Below the pieces are notes generated by a model, which ran no database searches, was not told where the DNA came from, and saw nothing but the letters and a program-made list of their open reading frames with translations. A program made the position numbers and the translations under genes. DNA of 64,000 nucleotides from Atopobiaceae bacterium. GTDB lineage: Bacteria; Actinomycetota; Coriobacteriia; Coriobacteriales; Atopobiaceae. Location: NCBI GenBank assembly GCA_022482785.1, contig JAKVON010000001.1, forward strand, positions 124,001 through 188,000. The letters are read 5' to 3'. Position 1 is the first letter of the stretch, and the number at the start of each line of letters is the position of its first letter. Positions 8,273-17,505 of the stretch are shown here, one piece after another.

Positions 8273-9055
8273 TCATCCAATCTCTTCGCAGAGGAGCGCC
8301 TCCAGGCGCCCCTGATCGTCTCTCGTGAAGCCGGCCTCGTCGAGCATCGAGGCGACGTCCATCTCGTCGAGGTCGTCGACGAGGCCTTCCATGGTCTTCG
8401 CGTCCGAGCTGAGCGCCAGGTCCATCATCCTCTCGTCCACCATAGAGGCCGCGTATTCGGCGCGCAGCCGGCGGTCGATCCCGCCCTTGTTGTAGACGGC
8501 GGTGACCATATAGTCAGCAACGATGTCCTCCTTGGGCACGCCGCACAGGTAGAGGCAGAGCGCCGCGACGATGCCCGTCCTGTCCTTGCCGGCAGAGCAG
8601 AAGAACAGGACGCCTCCACGCCCGAGGCCGTCGAGCACCGCCCCCATGGCCGACGCGCAGGCCGAGGCGTTGCTCCGCACCGCCTCGCCGTAGGCGACGG
8701 TCATGCTCTTGATCATGCGCTCCGCCTCGGCGGGGTCGAGGGCGTCCGCAGACCCGGGACGCAGGCTCTCCCTCGGCAGCTCGTCGACCTGCCGCATGAG
8801 GGAGACATGGACGTAGCGCATGGGCTCCGGCGGCATGACCGGACTCGTCTCGGCCTCGAAGTCGGAGCGGAGGTCAACGAGGGTTTCGATGCCCATCCGC
8901 CGGAGGGTCGCCCAATCGCCCGGCGCGAGCCTTGCCGGGGAGTCCGAGCGGACGAGAGCCCCCCATCGGGTCGAGCGGCCGGAGGCCGTGGGATAGCCGC
9001 CGAGGTCGCGAGCATTAAATGCGCCCTCGAGGGGGATGCGCCTCAGGCACCTCAT
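8273..9055 (-). CDS. Tyrosine-protein-phosphatase family protein (Y_phosphatase3)
   Basis: About 260 residues. The start at 9055 overlaps the SpoIIE gene stop as ATGA, so translation is probably coupled; the upstream frame is a shadow. Hallmarks are NARDLGGY near the N-terminus and the CX5R loop CSAGKDRTG (Cys nucleophile and Arg), followed by an ADYMVT helix. Members of this family dephosphorylate phosphotyrosine or phosphoinositide-like substrates and are usually cytoplasmic; no signal sequence is seen here. In this operon it could act on a product of the adjacent APH-type kinases or on a signalling protein. Confidence 0.88.
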   Translation of the reverse strand: MRCLRRIPLEGAFNARDLGGYPTASGRSTRWGALVRSDSPARLAPGDWATLRRMGIETLVDLRSDFEAETSPVMPPEPMRYVHVSLMRQVDELPRESLRPGSADALDPAEAERMIKSMTVAYGEAVRSNASACASAMGAVLDGLGRGGVLFFCSAGKDRTGIVAALCLYLCGVPKEDIVADYMVTAVYNKGGIDRRLRAEYAASMVDERMMDLALSSDAKTMEGLVDDLDEMDVASMLDEAGFTRDDQGRLEALLCEEIG

Positions 9056-11958
9056 AGGACGCCCTTCGTGAGCGTGAGGACGTTCTCGTCCCCGGCGCGC
9101 TCGTAGGACGCCGTGTCCATGAGGGTCTTCGTGAGGAAGATCCCCAAGCCGCCGATCTGGCGGTCCTCCGCCGAGAGGGTGATGTCGGGATCCTCGCGCG
9201 CGAGGGGGTCGTAGGCGATGCCCTTGTCGGCGAAGCGGATGACGAGAAGGCCGTCCTTGCAGGTGCACTCGATCGAGCAGGGACCCAGCTCGCCGCCATA
9301 GGCATAGTGGGCGATGTTGACGAAGACCTCCTCCACCACGAGGGCTATCTGGTTCAGGGCCTTGGGCCCCGCGCCGCCCTTCTCCGCGACGGCCTCGACG
9401 AAGCCCTGGACATGGTCGAGCTCGTCGATGTTGGCGTCTACGTCGAGGTGGGAGGCGGGGTTCTCGAGCGCGGCGAAGCCGTCGCGCCCGGCGAAGCGCA
9501 GGCACATCATCGTGATGTCATCGAACTGGGGCGCATCGCCGACGAAGCGGTCGATGTCCGCCTTCATGGCCGCCAGGACCTCATGGGACTTCATGCCGTC
9601 CGTCGCGTCGAGGGCGGAGACGAGGCGCTCCTCGCCGTAGAGCTCGTTCGAGGCGTCGGTGGCCTCCGTGACGCCGTCGGTGTAGAGGTAGAGCTCGTCG
9701 CCTGGATGGAGGTCGAGCTCGTAGTCCCGGTAGGTGACGCCGTCCATGCCGCCCAGGACCAGGCCGTGCCTGTCGCGGAACAGCTCGAACGTCCCGCCGG
9801 CGCGTCTGATGGCAGGATACTCGTGCCCGGCGTTCGAGCAGGTCATCTTGCCGGAGCGCACGTCGAGGATTCCCATCCAGGCGGTGACGAACATCTCGGC
9901 GTCGTTGCCCTCGCACAGCTCGTGGTTCGCGAGCATGAGGATGTCTGCCGGGGATACGCCGCCTCCCATGACCAGGCTCTTGATGAGCGTCTTGCTCTTC
10001 ATCATGAACAGCGCCGCCGGGATGCCCTTGCCGGAGACGTCGGCCATGACCATGACGAGGGTGCGGCCGTCGATCATGAAGTAGTCGTAGAAGTCGCCGC
10101 ACACCTCCTTAGCGGTGTGCATGGAGGCGCTGAGGTCGAACTCGGGACGCTCGGCGAAGGGGGTGGTCTCGTGGGGAATGGCCGAGAGCTGGATGGACCG
10201 CGCGAACTCGAGCTCCTGGTCGATGCGCTTCTCGGCCTGCTCGATGAAGAGCTTCAGGGTCGCCACCGTGCTGTTGATGTCGCGCGAGAGAGAGGTGAAC
10301 TCGACGCTCGCGTGCACGTCGACGACCTCGTCGAGCTGGCCTTGCGTGATGCGGCCGAGGCTGTCGTTGACCTTCCTCAGGTTCTTGACGATGACCGTCT
10401 TGACGAGCTGGTAGATCACCGTGAAGACGATGGAGAAGAGCAGCAGGTACATGAAGGCCGTCTCGTAGGCGAATATGTCGCGGTTCGAGAAGACCTCGCT
10501 GTTGGGCATCACGAGGAGCAGCTGGTAGTCCGTGTTGGCGATGTTGCGCAGGAGGCAGTAGCTCTCGACCCCGCCCACCGTGGCCGGGAAGTACGCGTCG
10601 CCCGTCGTCGTCTGGCTCACGCCGAGGTCGGAGAGGCTCTTGCCCAGGTCGTCGGACGTGCCGCCGATGACGGTGCCCGACTTGTCGGCGAGCAGGGCGT
10701 AGCCGTTCTGCCCGATGCGCCTGGTCTTGACCACCGTGTTGACGTCAGCGAGAGACTCGTACTCCGAGATGCGGGAGGAGTCGTACCCCACCTGGACGAA
10801 GCCGCCCGAGATGGCCGTTCCCGCATACATGAGCTGGATGGACGCGTCATAGCCGATCGGCTGGAAGTCCTGGAGGTAGTCGGTGGTGCTTCCGTCGAGC
10901 AGCACCAGGAAGGCGCTCGACTGGGCCGCCGAGGCCATGTCGTAGCCGACGTAGGCGTCGTTCGTCGAGTACGATATCCTGCCGTCCGTGCCGATGACGT
11001 CGACCTCGTAGATGTTGTAGGAGCTGGCCAAGGACCGCAGGAAGTCATTCGAGAGGCCGCCCGTCGAGCGAGCGTTGGTCACGTCGTTGGCGACGCTGCG
11101 CGAGCTCGAGCGGGCCTGCTCGGAGAGGAGGGCCTTGGCATTCTTGAGCTGGTCGGCCCGGCTGTCCATCTCGCTCTCGATGTCGTCGGCATTGAGCTTC
11201 ATGGTGGACTGGACGTTGGTCATGGTGATCTTGGTCTGCGCCGAGAAGGTGAAGCTGAAGACCAGCACGAACAGGACGACGATGAAGCCGAGGAGCCAGA
11301 CCTGGAAGGTCTTGGTGATCGGCCTCTCCGACTGGTCCTGGCGATGGATGCCACGCTTGAAGCGCCCGGACATGATGGAGATGACCAGGGAGGAGATCGT
11401 GAGGGCCGCCGCGTTGCCGAGGATCATGGGCGTCGAGATGGACTGGACCACCCCGAAGGCACGGACCGCGTCATCCATGTGGGTGAGCAGGATGGCGAGC
11501 ATGTGGAAGACCTCGACCATCGCGGCCGTGGTGAACGCGTAGAACGGCGACGGCTTCTTCCGCTCGAAGACCCGCACGCCGAGCAACGCGCCGACGAGCC
11601 CTGCGAAGACCGTCGAGATGCTGCAGGCGAGCGTGGTATACGAGCCGATTCCGAGCCAGGTCCCGGCGATGAAGCGATCGACGCCGCCGATGACGCCGGC
11701 TATGACGCCGGCCCACGGGTCGAAGATGAGCCCCGCGATGAGCGGGAAGGAGTCGCGCACGTTGAGCACGGCAAGATCCGTCTGGACCCCGAAGCGGGTC
11801 GACATGATGGCCGCGAGCCCGAACACGGCGCCGATGACGACCGAGCGTGCCCGGCCATCGCCCCGTTTCGCCATATTCCTCTCGTCAAGCTTCCACACAA
11901 GCCCTGACAGCACGCAGGAGAGCGCGACGACGAGAGCGAGCTGGAAGTCCGCGATCAT
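9052..11958 (-). CDS. Multidomain sensor: 5TM-LytS-type membrane domain, extracellular sensor, HAMP, SpoIIE phosphatase, HATPase kinase
   Basis: 968 residues. Residues 1-190 form a LytS-like 5TMR membrane domain (VRDSFPLIAGLIFDPWAG). A further membrane helix (about 217-240) leads to an extracellular sensor of about 240 residues, another helix near 500 and a HAMP-like linker. A SpoIIE/PP2C phosphatase domain (about 610-800) has VCGDFYDYF, VMADVSGKG and ELYLYTDGVTEA. The C-terminal 130 residues are an RsbW/SpoIIAB-like HATPase with VEEVFVNIAHYAYG. Phosphatase and anti-sigma-type kinase are thus on one chain, able in principle to both phosphorylate and dephosphorylate a STAS partner. The STAS gene lies six bases upstream. 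The signal is unknown. Confidence 0.92.
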   Translation of the reverse strand: MIADFQLALVVALSCVLSGLVWKLDERNMAKRGDGRARSVVIGAVFGLAAIMSTRFGVQTDLAVLNVRDSFPLIAGLIFDPWAGVIAGVIGGVDRFIAGTWLGIGSYTTLACSISTVFAGLVGALLGVRVFERKKPSPFYAFTTAAMVEVFHMLAILLTHMDDAVRAFGVVQSISTPMILGNAAALTISSLVISIMSGRFKRGIHRQDQSERPITKTFQVWLLGFIVVLFVLVFSFTFSAQTKITMTNVQSTMKLNADDIESEMDSRADQLKNAKALLSEQARSSSRSVANDVTNARSTGGLSNDFLRSLASSYNIYEVDVIGTDGRISYSTNDAYVGYDMASAAQSSAFLVLLDGSTTDYLQDFQPIGYDASIQLMYAGTAISGGFVQVGYDSSRISEYESLADVNTVVKTRRIGQNGYALLADKSGTVIGGTSDDLGKSLSDLGVSQTTTGDAYFPATVGGVESYCLLRNIANTDYQLLLVMPNSEVFSNRDIFAYETAFMYLLLFSIVFTVIYQLVKTVIVKNLRKVNDSLGRITQGQLDEVVDVHASVEFTSLSRDINSTVATLKLFIEQAEKRIDQELEFARSIQLSAIPHETTPFAERPEFDLSASMHTAKEVCGDFYDYFMIDGRTLVMVMADVSGKGIPAALFMMKSKTLIKSLVMGGGVSPADILMLANHELCEGNDAEMFVTAWMGILDVRSGKMTCSNAGHEYPAIRRAGGTFELFRDRHGLVLGGMDGVTYRDYELDLHPGDELYLYTDGVTEATDASNELYGEERLVSALDATDGMKSHEVLAAMKADIDRFVGDAPQFDDITMMCLRFAGRDGFAALENPASHLDVDANIDELDHVQGFVEAVAEKGGAGPKALNQIALVVEEVFVNIAHYAYGGELGPCSIECTCKDGLLVIRFADKGIAYDPLAREDPDITLSAEDRQIGGLGIFLTKTLMDTASYERAGDENVLTLTKGVL

Positions 11959-11964
11959 CGAACG

Positions 11965-12264
11965 CTAGCTCTCGATGGTCAGGACGTCCGAGAAGCCGGT
12001 GACCTCGAAGACGTCCATGACCGCCTCGCGGACGTTCCTCACGACCATGGTCCCCTGCTTGCTCATCCTCTTCTGGGCGGAGAGCAGCACGCGCAGGCCC
12101 GCCGAGGAGATGTACTCGAGGTCGCTGAGGTCGAACACGAGCGAGGTGACCCCCTCGAGGGAGTTCTTCAGCTCGGCCTCGAGCTGGGGGGCCGTCGTTG
12201 TGTCGAGCCTTCCGGAGACAGAGATGGTGAGGTCGGGGGCACTGCCCTTCTTGACGATTTCCAT
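11965..12264 (-). CDS. STAS-domain anti-sigma-factor antagonist
   Basis: 99 residues from an ATG preceded by GAGGAGGAATCC. The STAS fold is clear: ISVSGRLDTTTAPQLE and the phosphoacceptor loop DLEYISSAGLRVLL, in which the first Ser of SSAG is the expected phosphorylation site. It would be the switch protein of a partner-switching pathway and the likely substrate of the SpoIIE-HATPase protein encoded directly downstream. No sigma factor gene is present in the window, so the final target is unknown. A TAAAAT -10 lies upstream. Confidence 0.93.
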   Translation of the reverse strand: MEIVKKGSAPDLTISVSGRLDTTTAPQLEAELKNSLEGVTSLVFDLSDLEYISSAGLRVLLSAQKRMSKQGTMVVRNVREAVMDVFEVTGFSDVLTIES

Positions 12265-12357
12265 GGATTCCTCCTCTAGTTGCGTTTGATGCATCTTCCG
12301 TGCCGCCGCATGGTCGCGGCGAAGAGAGCCATTGCCGTGTGCATTCTTGCTGCTCGC

Positions 12358-12363
12358 ATTTTA
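12358..12363 (-). promoter_or_regulatory. Candidate -10 element of the STAS operon
   Basis: On the minus strand the 179-base gap before the STAS gene contains TAAAAT in otherwise GC-rich sequence, about 95 bases ahead of the start codon. No strong -35 is seen at 17 bases, so this is tentative. It would make the STAS-to-pseudokinase genes a unit separate from the gene at 12444-13343. Confidence 0.35.
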
Positions 12364-12443
12364 CCTGCTTTGAGAGGGCAGGCCGATGCGAACCCGGGAC
12401 ATCTCGCGTGAACGGCAGGAAGAATCTCCTGCGCCGGGCCATC

Positions 12444-13343
12444 TCAGAGACGCATGCTCCCGAGCATGGCGATGAGCTTGTCGGCGTTGGGGAAGAGCTG
12501 CTCCCGTGCGGCGACGATCACCGCCTTCTTGTACCTTTCGTCGAGGCTCGGGGCGCTTACCGGGGCGAGCATGACCTTGACGAGGCCGAAGAAGCGCATG
12601 AGCCGGTAGATTCGCTGGTACTCCTCATCGGACCTGACGTCGTAGTACGTGCGGAGCAGCCCCTCGCACAGGCGGACCGCCGACTCCCTGTCCATGTTGT
12701 AGACGAGGTAGCGCATCGACTCGGGGATGTCGGCCTCGGCGGACTGGGCAAGGGAGATGGTGACGCCCGACAGGTCGAAGAAGGGGCTGCCGTAGGCGAT
12801 GTGGCTGAAGTCGTTGAGGAAGAGCTCGTCGTCCTGGTAGCGGATGTTGGTGGGGGCGAGCATCTGGCTCAGGAAGGAGTCGCCGTCGGGAGCCGCCGCC
12901 ACGATGGCGCGCGCCTTGTCCTTCTCCTCCTCGGTGATGAGCTCGCCCATGGCATTGATGTCCCGATAGAAGTTGTCCTTCACGGAGGGAATCACGCCGG
13001 GCGTGACGTGGGTGGCATGGAGCCCCTTGATGAAGTCGGTGTAGAGCTCGACGTAATGGTCGAAGTTGCCCTTGTCGTCCATGATCTGCTGACCCAGCGA
13101 CTTGGCATGGAGATCCTCGTAGACGACTCCATACCGCTCGCCCACCTTGACCACGTCGAACGAGAAGAGGGCAGGGACGCCAAGCGTGAGGGCCTCCCTG
13201 GCATTGGCCTTCTGCTGCTCTATCTCGTCGAGCGCCTTGGGCGAGGTGAAGACCGTGACCATGGTCTCGTCGTCGACCATGTAGGACTCGTAGGTGACGG
13301 CCTGACAGACCTTCCTGGCGCCTTCGATGGAAATCTCTCGCAT
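12444..13343 (-). CDS. APH-fold pseudokinase
   Basis: 299 residues. The N-lobe (SYMVDDETMVTVFTSPKALDEIEQQKANAREA, split here only by description, then GVPALFSFDVVKVGERYGVVYEDL) matches the TIGR02172 kinase-like family and the gene at 4187-5107. Where HGDxxxxN should be it reads FLSQMLAPTNIRY, so the catalytic Asp is gone, while the later FFDLSG keeps only a vestige of the metal site. A good ribosome site (AAAGGAAC) precedes the ATG. It lies between the subtilase gene and the STAS operon, all on the minus strand. It is probably a binding or allosteric protein, not an enzyme. The assignment to the fold is firmer than any function. Confidence 0.7.
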   Translation of the reverse strand: MREISIEGARKVCQAVTYESYMVDDETMVTVFTSPKALDEIEQQKANAREALTLGVPALFSFDVVKVGERYGVVYEDLHAKSLGQQIMDDKGNFDHYVELYTDFIKGLHATHVTPGVIPSVKDNFYRDINAMGELITEEEKDKARAIVAAAPDGDSFLSQMLAPTNIRYQDDELFLNDFSHIAYGSPFFDLSGVTISLAQSAEADIPESMRYLVYNMDRESAVRLCEGLLRTYYDVRSDEEYQRIYRLMRFFGLVKVMLAPVSAPSLDERYKKAVIVAAREQLFPNADKLIAMLGSMRL

Positions 13344-13403
13344 GGCTTCGTTCCTTTCGTTTCGTGGCTTTGCTATTGAGCGGAGGAGGCGGACTCCCCC
13401 CGC

Positions 13404-16400
13404 TTACCGCCTCGAGAGCCTCCTGCCGAGGAAGGCCAGCGCAAGGCCGGCGAGCGCCAATGCGCAGGCGGCGACGGCAGGCGAGCCATCCGATGTCGAG
13501 GGCGTCGTCGAGGACGAGGACGTGCTGGCCGACGCGGCCGAGGCCGGCTCGATGGTAGGTACGGGCGAGGCCGGACCCGCCGGCGAGATGGGGCTGGCGG
13601 CGAAACGCGCCTCGAGCGCCGTCGGGGCGGCGGCCGTCGAGGCGTAGGTCGCATCCGACGAGACCTTGTTGCCCTCGGCGTCGTACCAGCCCTCGAACAC
13701 ATGGCCTGCGTCTGCCGTTGCCGTCCAGGTCACGGTGTCGCCCGAGCGCACGGAGAGCTCCGAGGCGCCGCTCCCCCGCCAGTCGGAGACGGTCGCCGTG
13801 CCGCCGCCGTCGGCAGAGACCGCCGCCGTCTCGGCGACGTCGGTGGTCGCGAGCTTGGCAGCGGCCGCGGCGGGCAGCGAGTAGAGGCCCGTGGAGAGGC
13901 CGTCCTCGGTCGCGTGGTCGACGCAGTTCAGGTAGAGCCTGCCGGCGAGCATGTACGCAGACCCCACGGTGAGGCCGTCGGCGGCGGAGAGCCCGTAGCT
14001 GCCGAGCTTGGTCATCGAGCCGTCGGTGCCGACGAGCTGCATGTCGCCGAACCCCGTGGTGGAATCCCATGCGCAGACGATGCCGTTACCCACCCCGCAA
14101 CGGAGGGTGACGCCGTTGGAAAGGAGCAGGCTTGTAACGCCCGTCGTGCCAAGGCCCGGAAGGTCGGCGAGGCTTTCGAGCGCAGGAGACGAGGACGAGG
14201 GGTCGCACGTGCCGAGAGCCAGTCCATAGGTGCCAGGGGATCCCTTCACCTCCATGAAGGTGAGCCCGTATGCCTTCGAGCCGACGCCCGCCATCGCATA
14301 GGTCTCGCCGGTGAGGGCGACCTTGGAGAACGATCCCTTCGAGTTACCCTCGACAATCAGGCAATTCGATTCGCCAGACCCGGCACAGAGACAGACTGCC
14401 TTCCCACCGACACTCGTCGACGAGATGATAGACGCGAAATCTGTCGCGAGGGTCGCGACGGTCGTGAAGCCCGACCATCTGTTGGCCTTGATGTCGTACA
14501 CGTTGCAGTAGACGGCCACCTGCTCGGCCGTGCCCGCCGTGGCCGGGACGTCATCGGTCGCGAAGGCATAGACGCTGCCGTTCGCGTAGCAGAACGAGAG
14601 GCCCTTCCGATATCCGTTGCCTTCCCCGGTCCACGGGCTGCCAGGAGCCGCGAGCTGGGTCCAGGCGCTCGTCGCGTCCGAGGGCTCGGTGCAGGAGTAG
14701 AGGTAGGTCCCCTGGCCGTCGGCACAGAAGAGACGGTCGGTGGCCGAGACGAGCTGGGCGACCGAGGCGTTCTCGGCGGTCGGCAGGTCATGCACGCGCA
14801 CGAGCGAGTCGACGGAGGCATCGGGCGTGACATAGGCGGCATTGTAGTAGCGACCCGTGACGCCGTCGACCACGTCGAAGCGATGGGCCTTCCCATCGAG
14901 GAGCGACGACGAGGCCGTGAGGGTGATCGAGCCAGCCTGCGTTCCCACGGCGGCAGGAGTACCTGCGTGCGACGTGTCGTCCACGTAGAGCTTCGCTCCG
15001 TCCAGGTTATAGCCATGCACCGTGACCTGGTTACCCGAGGTGGTGATCGACCAGGTGTTGGCGTTGACCTTGGAGCTGTCGTCATCGAGGGCGGCGGCGA
15101 AGGTGAAGCGGCCGTCGGAGGCGATGTGCTCCTCTTTTCCGCTCTTGTCCGTGAACGTGCCCGTGAGGGGGACCGTCCCTCCGCAGACGAGACCGCGCAG
15201 CTGGAGCGGCGTGGCATTGGAGTTGAGCGACGCCAGCTTCGCGATGCAGCCGGAGATCGTGGGGCAGGCCATCGACGTGCCCGACTCGTAGGCGTAGGGG
15301 ACGGTCGCGCTGTCCGCGTCGGTCGACGCCGTGGCCTTGCCGATCGCGAAGTCGGTGATCAGGCACGACTGCGTGCCCGTGACTGTCCTCTCGGTGCCGC
15401 TGGAGTCCAGGGCGTCGGTCATGAAATGGATGCCCACCTGGGCGGTGAGGCTCGCGTCGGAGCTCGCGGCGGCGCTGTCGCACGTCAGGTGGGCGTCATG
15501 GATGGAGAGGCCGTCCCCGTCTGCGGTGACGTGCGCGGGATCCGTGGCGTGGGACCCTCCGGCCAGAAGGTCGGTCCCACCTGGCGTCAGGAGGCGCTCG
15601 AAGGTCTGGGCCATCTCGAAGGGATCGTCAAAGTCCACCTGGGGCGTCACGCTCACCGCGTAGTCCGAGGCGGTGAAGCCCGTCTTGCCGTAGAGCGGGT
15701 TGTCGATGTTCCACGACACCAGGGCAATCACGTTCTTGCTGGTGTATCCTTCCGGCAGCTTGTCCAGGTCGACGGTTACCTCGAGGGCGTCCTGCCCTCG
15801 CACGGCGCCAGAGGCCACGGAGAGGGACACGGCACCGTTCGTGCCTTCCACGACGTCCCCGATGATCTTCGTCTTGGCGTCGTACTTCGCGAGCGACACC
15901 GTGAGGCCGCCCGACCCATACAGCTCGGCGATGTCGGTGAGGTAGGAGAGCTTGTCCTTCTTGCCGCCCTCGATCGAGAGAGCCGCGTCGAAGGATCCCG
16001 CGTAGGCGTTGGGGACGGTCGACAGGATGGTTGAGCCGGGCGCCGCGACGTCGACCGCCGTCGCATCGTACGAGGTGTAGTTCGCAAGGGCCCCCTTGTC
16101 GTTGCTCGCGGCGACGTTGATGCAGTAGGGACTCTCGAGCATGGCATGCTTGTGGTCTCCGCTCACGTCCACGCCGTCATTGCCGGCGGCGAAGCACGAG
16201 AGCACGCCCGCCTTGCCCGCCTGGTTCACGGCGTAGTCCTCAACGGCGTTGTAGGGAGCCTTGTCTCCCTGCGAGCCCCAGGAGTTGTTGACCGCGACGA
16301 TGTTCACGCCCGCAAGCTTGGCCTTGATGAGATACTGGTAGCAGGCCATCGTGTCGCAGAGCGGCAGGGAGCCCGAATCGTTGGCGGCGCGGAGCCCCAT

Positions 16401-17297
16401 GATCTTGGTATTTCCATTGCCCGCGACGCCTGCTACCCCGATCTCGTTGTTCGACCGGGCCGCGACGATGCCAGCGACGTGCGTGCCGTGCTCGACGTCG
16501 CCTTCGGGCATGGGGTCGTAGGTGTTGTCGTTGCCGTTGTAGCCATACGTGCCCGCGGGGCCTATGCCCAGGCCCCCGGGGTTCTTCCACATGTTTTTGG
16601 CGAGGTCCGGGTTGGTGTAGTCGACGCCGGTGTCGATCACGGCCACGACGTTCTCGCCGGTGCCCGTGCCCGCAGCCTCGTAGTCGACGCCCGCAGTCGA
16701 GCCTGCCACCTCGCTGCCCGCGCCGCTCAGATTCCAGAGCCAGTCTGAATAGGTGTCGTTCGTGAGCGAGGAGGGCTCGTAGAGGTAGTTGGGGCTCGTG
16801 CACTCCACGCAGGGCAGGGCCTCGAGCGAGTCGACCAGGTCGGCCACGGACATGTCGTCGCGCTCGACGAGGGCGACGCGCACGTCGGAGCCCGAGGCGA
16901 TGGCGGAGCCCGTGGGCTCGGACTGCACGGAGAGGGCCCCGTCCGTCCCTGCCCCGGTCGAGGCCGCGGCGTCGTCCGCCGCGGAGAGGTCCCAGGAGTC
17001 CTGGGCGGAGAAGCCGGCGTCCGCGAGCGGGTCGGCCTCGGACTGGATGGAGATGTCGCCCGTGGAGCCCTTGGCGGCACCGCTCGCATGGTAGACCACG
17101 AGGGCCTGGTGCGGCTCGCAGGTCCCGTCGGCCTCGGCCTGGACGGCCAGCTCGTGCGCGGCAGACGTGGTGGCGGGATCGTCGCCCGTCTCGGCAAGCG
17201 CCGGGACGGCACCGGCAGGAACGAGCCCCGCCGTCATCACGACCGCCAAGGCAAGAGCCCCGAGCCTGCGCCAGGGCGCCGGATGTCTGATTCCCAT
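13404..17297 (-). CDS. Large secreted subtilisin-family (S8) serine protease with C-terminal membrane anchor
   Basis: About 1297 residues from the ATG at 17297 (GGGGGAG ribosome site; a GTG eight codons upstream is weaker). A signal peptide (LGALALAVVMTAG...ALA) precedes a pro-region. The catalytic triad is intact: Asp about 222 (VIDTGVDY), His about 270 (EHGTHVAG), Ser about 675 (ESGTSMACP). Nearly 400 residues separate His and Ser, so the catalytic domain carries a large insertion. Residues about 800-1160 look like a beta-propeller or Kelch-like region. Near 1200 is an InlB/Flg_new-type repeat (AGHVFEGWYDAEGNKV). The tail is Ser/Thr-rich, then one hydrophobic helix and GRRLSRR. There is no LPxTG, so sortase anchoring is not supported. 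Confidence 0.9.
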   Translation of the reverse strand: MGIRHPAPWRRLGALALAVVMTAGLVPAGAVPALAETGDDPATTSAAHELAVQAEADGTCEPHQALVVYHASGAAKGSTGDISIQSEADPLADAGFSAQDSWDLSAADDAAASTGAGTDGALSVQSEPTGSAIASGSDVRVALVERDDMSVADLVDSLEALPCVECTSPNYLYEPSSLTNDTYSDWLWNLSGAGSEVAGSTAGVDYEAAGTGTGENVVAVIDTGVDYTNPDLAKNMWKNPGGLGIGPAGTYGYNGNDNTYDPMPEGDVEHGTHVAGIVAARSNNEIGVAGVAGNGNTKIMGLRAANDSGSLPLCDTMACYQYLIKAKLAGVNIVAVNNSWGSQGDKAPYNAVEDYAVNQAGKAGVLSCFAAGNDGVDVSGDHKHAMLESPYCINVAASNDKGALANYTSYDATAVDVAAPGSTILSTVPNAYAGSFDAALSIEGGKKDKLSYLTDIAELYGSGGLTVSLAKYDAKTKIIGDVVEGTNGAVSLSVASGAVRGQDALEVTVDLDKLPEGYTSKNVIALVSWNIDNPLYGKTGFTASDYAVSVTPQVDFDDPFEMAQTFERLLTPGGTDLLAGGSHATDPAHVTADGDGLSIHDAHLTCDSAAASSDASLTAQVGIHFMTDALDSSGTERTVTGTQSCLITDFAIGKATASTDADSATVPYAYESGTSMACPTISGCIAKLASLNSNATPLQLRGLVCGGTVPLTGTFTDKSGKEEHIASDGRFTFAAALDDDSSKVNANTWSITTSGNQVTVHGYNLDGAKLYVDDTSHAGTPAAVGTQAGSITLTASSSLLDGKAHRFDVVDGVTGRYYNAAYVTPDASVDSLVRVHDLPTAENASVAQLVSATDRLFCADGQGTYLYSCTEPSDATSAWTQLAAPGSPWTGEGNGYRKGLSFCYANGSVYAFATDDVPATAGTAEQVAVYCNVYDIKANRWSGFTTVATLATDFASIISSTSVGGKAVCLCAGSGESNCLIVEGNSKGSFSKVALTGETYAMAGVGSKAYGLTFMEVKGSPGTYGLALGTCDPSSSSPALESLADLPGLGTTGVTSLLLSNGVTLRCGVGNGIVCAWDSTTGFGDMQLVGTDGSMTKLGSYGLSAADGLTVGSAYMLAGRLYLNCVDHATEDGLSTGLYSLPAAAAAKLATTDVAETAAVSADGGGTATVSDWRGSGASELSVRSGDTVTWTATADAGHVFEGWYDAEGNKVSSDATYASTAAAPTALEARFAASPISPAGPASPVPTIEPASAASASTSSSSTTPSTSDGSPAVAACALALAGLALAFLGRRLSRR

Positions 17298-17505
17298 GCT
17301 CTCCCCCAAACGTCGCCGCACAGCCGGCGAATCACCCGGAGAAGCTTACCGCCCGGCATCGGGGGCACGGAAGGGCATGCCGCCCGGGAGTCGGTTCCGT
17401 CGGCGGCCGGACCGTCCGGGCATGCCACGCGACGCGATGGGGGCTGGGGAGGAGGCATTCCGTTAAGAAATCCTTAAGGCGTCGGAGCCTCGGGGACGCA
17501 CGCCC

